A DNA stretch of 64,000 nucleotides from Fibrobacter succinogenes. GTDB lineage: Bacteria > Fibrobacterota > Fibrobacteria > Fibrobacterales > Fibrobacteraceae. Below, one piece after another: positions 62,544-64,000 of this stretch. The number at the start of each line of letters is the position of its first letter. Position 1 is the first letter of the stretch. Location of the stretch: positions 1 through 64,000 of the forward strand of contig CACZAD010000003.1 in assembly GCA_902779055.1 (NCBI GenBank), written 5' to 3'. The notes under the pieces were generated by a model. That model worked only from the letters and a program-made list of their open reading frames with translations. It was not told the origin of the DNA and did no database searches. A program made the position numbers and the translations under genes.

Positions 62544-62712
62544 AGGCGATGCCGGCACAGTGGCCGGCATAACAGCAAAAGACGTGTCACCCCGGACACA
62601 ATGTCATCCCGGATTTGTACAAGTACAAAGCCTTCGGCTCAGCTATGAAAATGCAAGCATTTTCGCAGCGTTCGCCTTGGTTGCTTTTATTCCGGGACGG
62701 GGTCACCTTACA
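62544..62712. repeat. Palindromic repeats after gap, one with a loop insertion
   Basis: First, GGCGATGCCGGCACAGTGGCCGGCAT. Then GTCATCCCGGATTTGTACAAG ... TTCCGGGACGGGGTCACC arms enclosing about 75 bases that start with CTTCGGCTCAGCTATG and contain an ATGCAAGCAT palindrome. Confidence 0.7.
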
Positions 62713-62728
62713 CGGTATAATGCGGCCT

Positions 62729-63493
62729 TTAAGCAGTTACTTGTGCGAGGAACTCTTTCTTGAGTTTGGAGAGTTGTGTGGCGGCTTTGCGCTTGGTCTT
62801 GCGTTCTTTGCGGTTGGCAAGCAGCGTCGGGATGACGGTTGGGTGGTGGAGCGCAAAGGGGAGGGAGGCCTCGATCCCGAAAGCTTTGGAAAGCACGAGT
62901 GCTGTGGCCTTAAGATCCGTCGCCAAGCCCTTATCGGTCTCCGTCCCGGCAACACGTTTCGCTTCGTCGTTCAGGGCTTGCGCTACGAGGTAGGGGACGG
63001 AGAACATTTTGCCGCCGGCGTGCATCATGCGGAGCGTGAAGTCGGCAAGCCTTGCGATGGGCGGGAGCGTCATATCGAACCTGCCGGTACGCTGGATAAT
63101 GCGTCTCGAAAATACGGCTAGGTACGGGTGCGGTGCTGCGACGTAACGCATGGGGGCGTTCTCGTCAATGGCTATAAAACCGGATCCCTTGATAGCAGGC
63201 CTTAAAATGCTTCCGCCGAGGAACTTCTTTTCTTTTGTTCTAATTCGCGGAGCGAACGCGTCGACCATCGGAAATCCATCTGTCACGTCCGCTAGGTTGT
63301 TCAAAAACTCGCGGTCGATCTTGATGCTCGGGTGGGCGAATACAACCCATTCCCCTTCGATTTCGTCTAAATGTTTGTTCCAGTCGCTAGTGAAGAACCA
63401 GCCGAGTTTGGCGTCCGTGAATGGCGGTTGGGGCTTGAGCCCTTGTGCTTCGTCGTAGTTTTCGTCAAAAACAAAAACGTCAAACTGCCGCAT
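62729..63493 (-). CDS. Glycosyltransferase-like protein
   Basis: 254 residues. FDVFVFDENYDEA at the N-terminus, WVVFAHPSIKIDREFL (DxD-like region missing) and VDAFAPRIRT suggest a GT-A-type fold related to family 2 glycosyltransferases; the usual DxD is not obvious, so activity is uncertain. Lys/Arg-rich C-terminus. Adjacent to a barrel protein gene, 17 bases downstream of it on the same strand, so probably an operon. Confidence 0.55.
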   Translation of the reverse strand: MRQFDVFVFDENYDEAQGLKPQPPFTDAKLGWFFTSDWNKHLDEIEGEWVVFAHPSIKIDREFLNNLADVTDGFPMVDAFAPRIRTKEKKFLGGSILRPAIKGSGFIAIDENAPMRYVAAPHPYLAVFSRRIIQRTGRFDMTLPPIARLADFTLRMMHAGGKMFSVPYLVAQALNDEAKRVAGTETDKGLATDLKATALVLSKAFGIEASLPFALHHPTVIPTLLANRKERKTKRKAATQLSKLKKEFLAQVTA

Positions 63494-63510
63494 AGTGATC
63501 TTGGAGCCGT

Positions 63511-64000
63511 TTAAAATTCAACGCGTAGGCCGAGCCTGTGTTCGTAGCCAAGGCTTTCAGCGAGGTAGGAGAACGCGTAGTCAAAGGAGAACAGGCTCGA
63601 AGTGTAGCCCAGGCCCAAGCTGAACAGGCGTGCTTCGTTTGTTTCGTCAGGCCTGCTCGACGAAGATGCCAGTTCCTTGATGTCGCGGGAAATGTCGAGC
63701 CAAGTGCGCGTAAATCCTGCGCGGATGCGGATGAATTCTCCGAGTGCGTATTCGGCTCCGAGGTTCAGGTCCGGTTCGGCATAACGCGGAAAGTCCGTTT
63801 CTGCAAACAAGGTCAGACGCGGAACGCTGCGGGGCTTGAGGAATCCGCCAAAGGCGAACGTCTGAGAGAGCGGGTTCGAATCGTCGGCGTCTTTTTTCAC
63901 GTAACCGCGGAGCTGTGCGCCGAAGTCCCTTGCTGCAAACGAAAAACCGTAGTTCTTGGTGTCGGACATCCAGGTCACGCCCCAGTCGAATGCGGCTGCC
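63511..64000 (-). CDS. PorV/PorQ-like outer-membrane protein, N-terminus outside window
   Basis: About 160 residues of a beta-barrel are visible; the frame stays open at the window edge. Alternating strands (FSFAARDFGAQLRGYVKK, LNLGAEYALGEFIRIRAGF, LFSLGLGYTSSLFSFDYAFSYL) and a final LRVEF with terminal Phe are typical of a barrel, and the pattern resembles the FadL/PorV-PorQ group of type IX secretion. The WGVTWMSD stretch at the edge fits that family. The assignment is tentative. Confidence 0.6.
   Translation of the reverse strand, partial: AAAFDWGVTWMSDTKNYGFSFAARDFGAQLRGYVKKDADDSNPLSQTFAFGGFLKPRSVPRLTLFAETDFPRYAEPDLNLGAEYALGEFIRIRAGFTRTWLDISRDIKELASSSSRPDETNEARLFSLGLGYTSSLFSFDYAFSYLAESLGYEHRLGLRVEF

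Overview
The window reads as a chromosomal segment of a Fibrobacter-type bacterium (Fibrobacterota), an anaerobic fibre degrader. Signs of this are lipoproteins with FISUMP (Fibrobacter succinogenes major paralogous) domains, secreted proteins with poly-Ser linkers (a PL1 pectate lyase), a PorV/PorQ-like barrel at the right edge, and promoters with a TATATT -10 box. I saw no rRNA, tRNA, IS element, prophage or CRISPR array.

Layout. 1-8 kb: an aconitase cut by the window edge, trpA, trpB with a trp leader/attenuator, a GLUG-type lipoprotein, an orphan attenuator copy and a trpC-trpF fusion. 8-10 kb: pectate lyase. 10-39 kb: a large sulfur island. 39-42.6 kb: a trpG-trpD fusion and trpE behind a third trp attenuator. 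42.7-64 kb: mostly housekeeping and envelope genes (COG0523 GTPase, a probable small RNA, FISUMP lipoproteins, ligA, mntP, an EAL protein, a SpmA-SpmB-like protein, yfcE, a giant transglutaminase-like lipoprotein, gap, a PorV-like protein). Read on the minus strand, the trp genes keep the classical order E-GD ... CF ... BA, but the sulfur island sits between GD and CF.

The sulfur island encodes an almost complete route. Sulfate entry: an outer-membrane barrel, two sulfate-binding lipoproteins and CysTWA. Activation: CysDN. APS reduction: AprBA, with aprA carrying a frameshift and small deletion. Sulfite reduction: a siroheme/4Fe-4S enzyme. Sulfur transfer: a rhodanese-TusA-DsrE fusion, a TusA-like protein, a ThiS-like carrier with a C-terminal GGGQ, a ThiF/MoeB enzyme, two JAMM peptidases and a MoaD-E1-rhodanese fusion. 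Incorporation: two O-acetylhomoserine sulfhydrylases and serine acetyltransferase. It also holds a family 2A encapsulin with its cysteine-desulfurase cargo, a recently described sulfur-storage compartment. Eight transcription units share one promoter architecture (TTGGAC - 18 bp - TATATT, with conserved bases upstream), which points to one sulfur regulon.

The most novel unit is the four-gene operon at 9.9-13.4 kb: metY, a methyltransferase resembling the N-terminal part of plant/bacterial methionine S-methyltransferase, a cupin resembling the DMSP lyase DddL, and a LysE-type exporter. It suggests synthesis, cleavage or export of a methylated sulfonium compound under sulfur control. Other notable points are three trp attenuators (one orphan with lost Trp codons), short palindromic repeats inserted in frame into trpCF, aprA and ligA, and a probable structured RNA at 44.24-44.41 kb. 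All family names come from reading sequences by eye; no database search was run.
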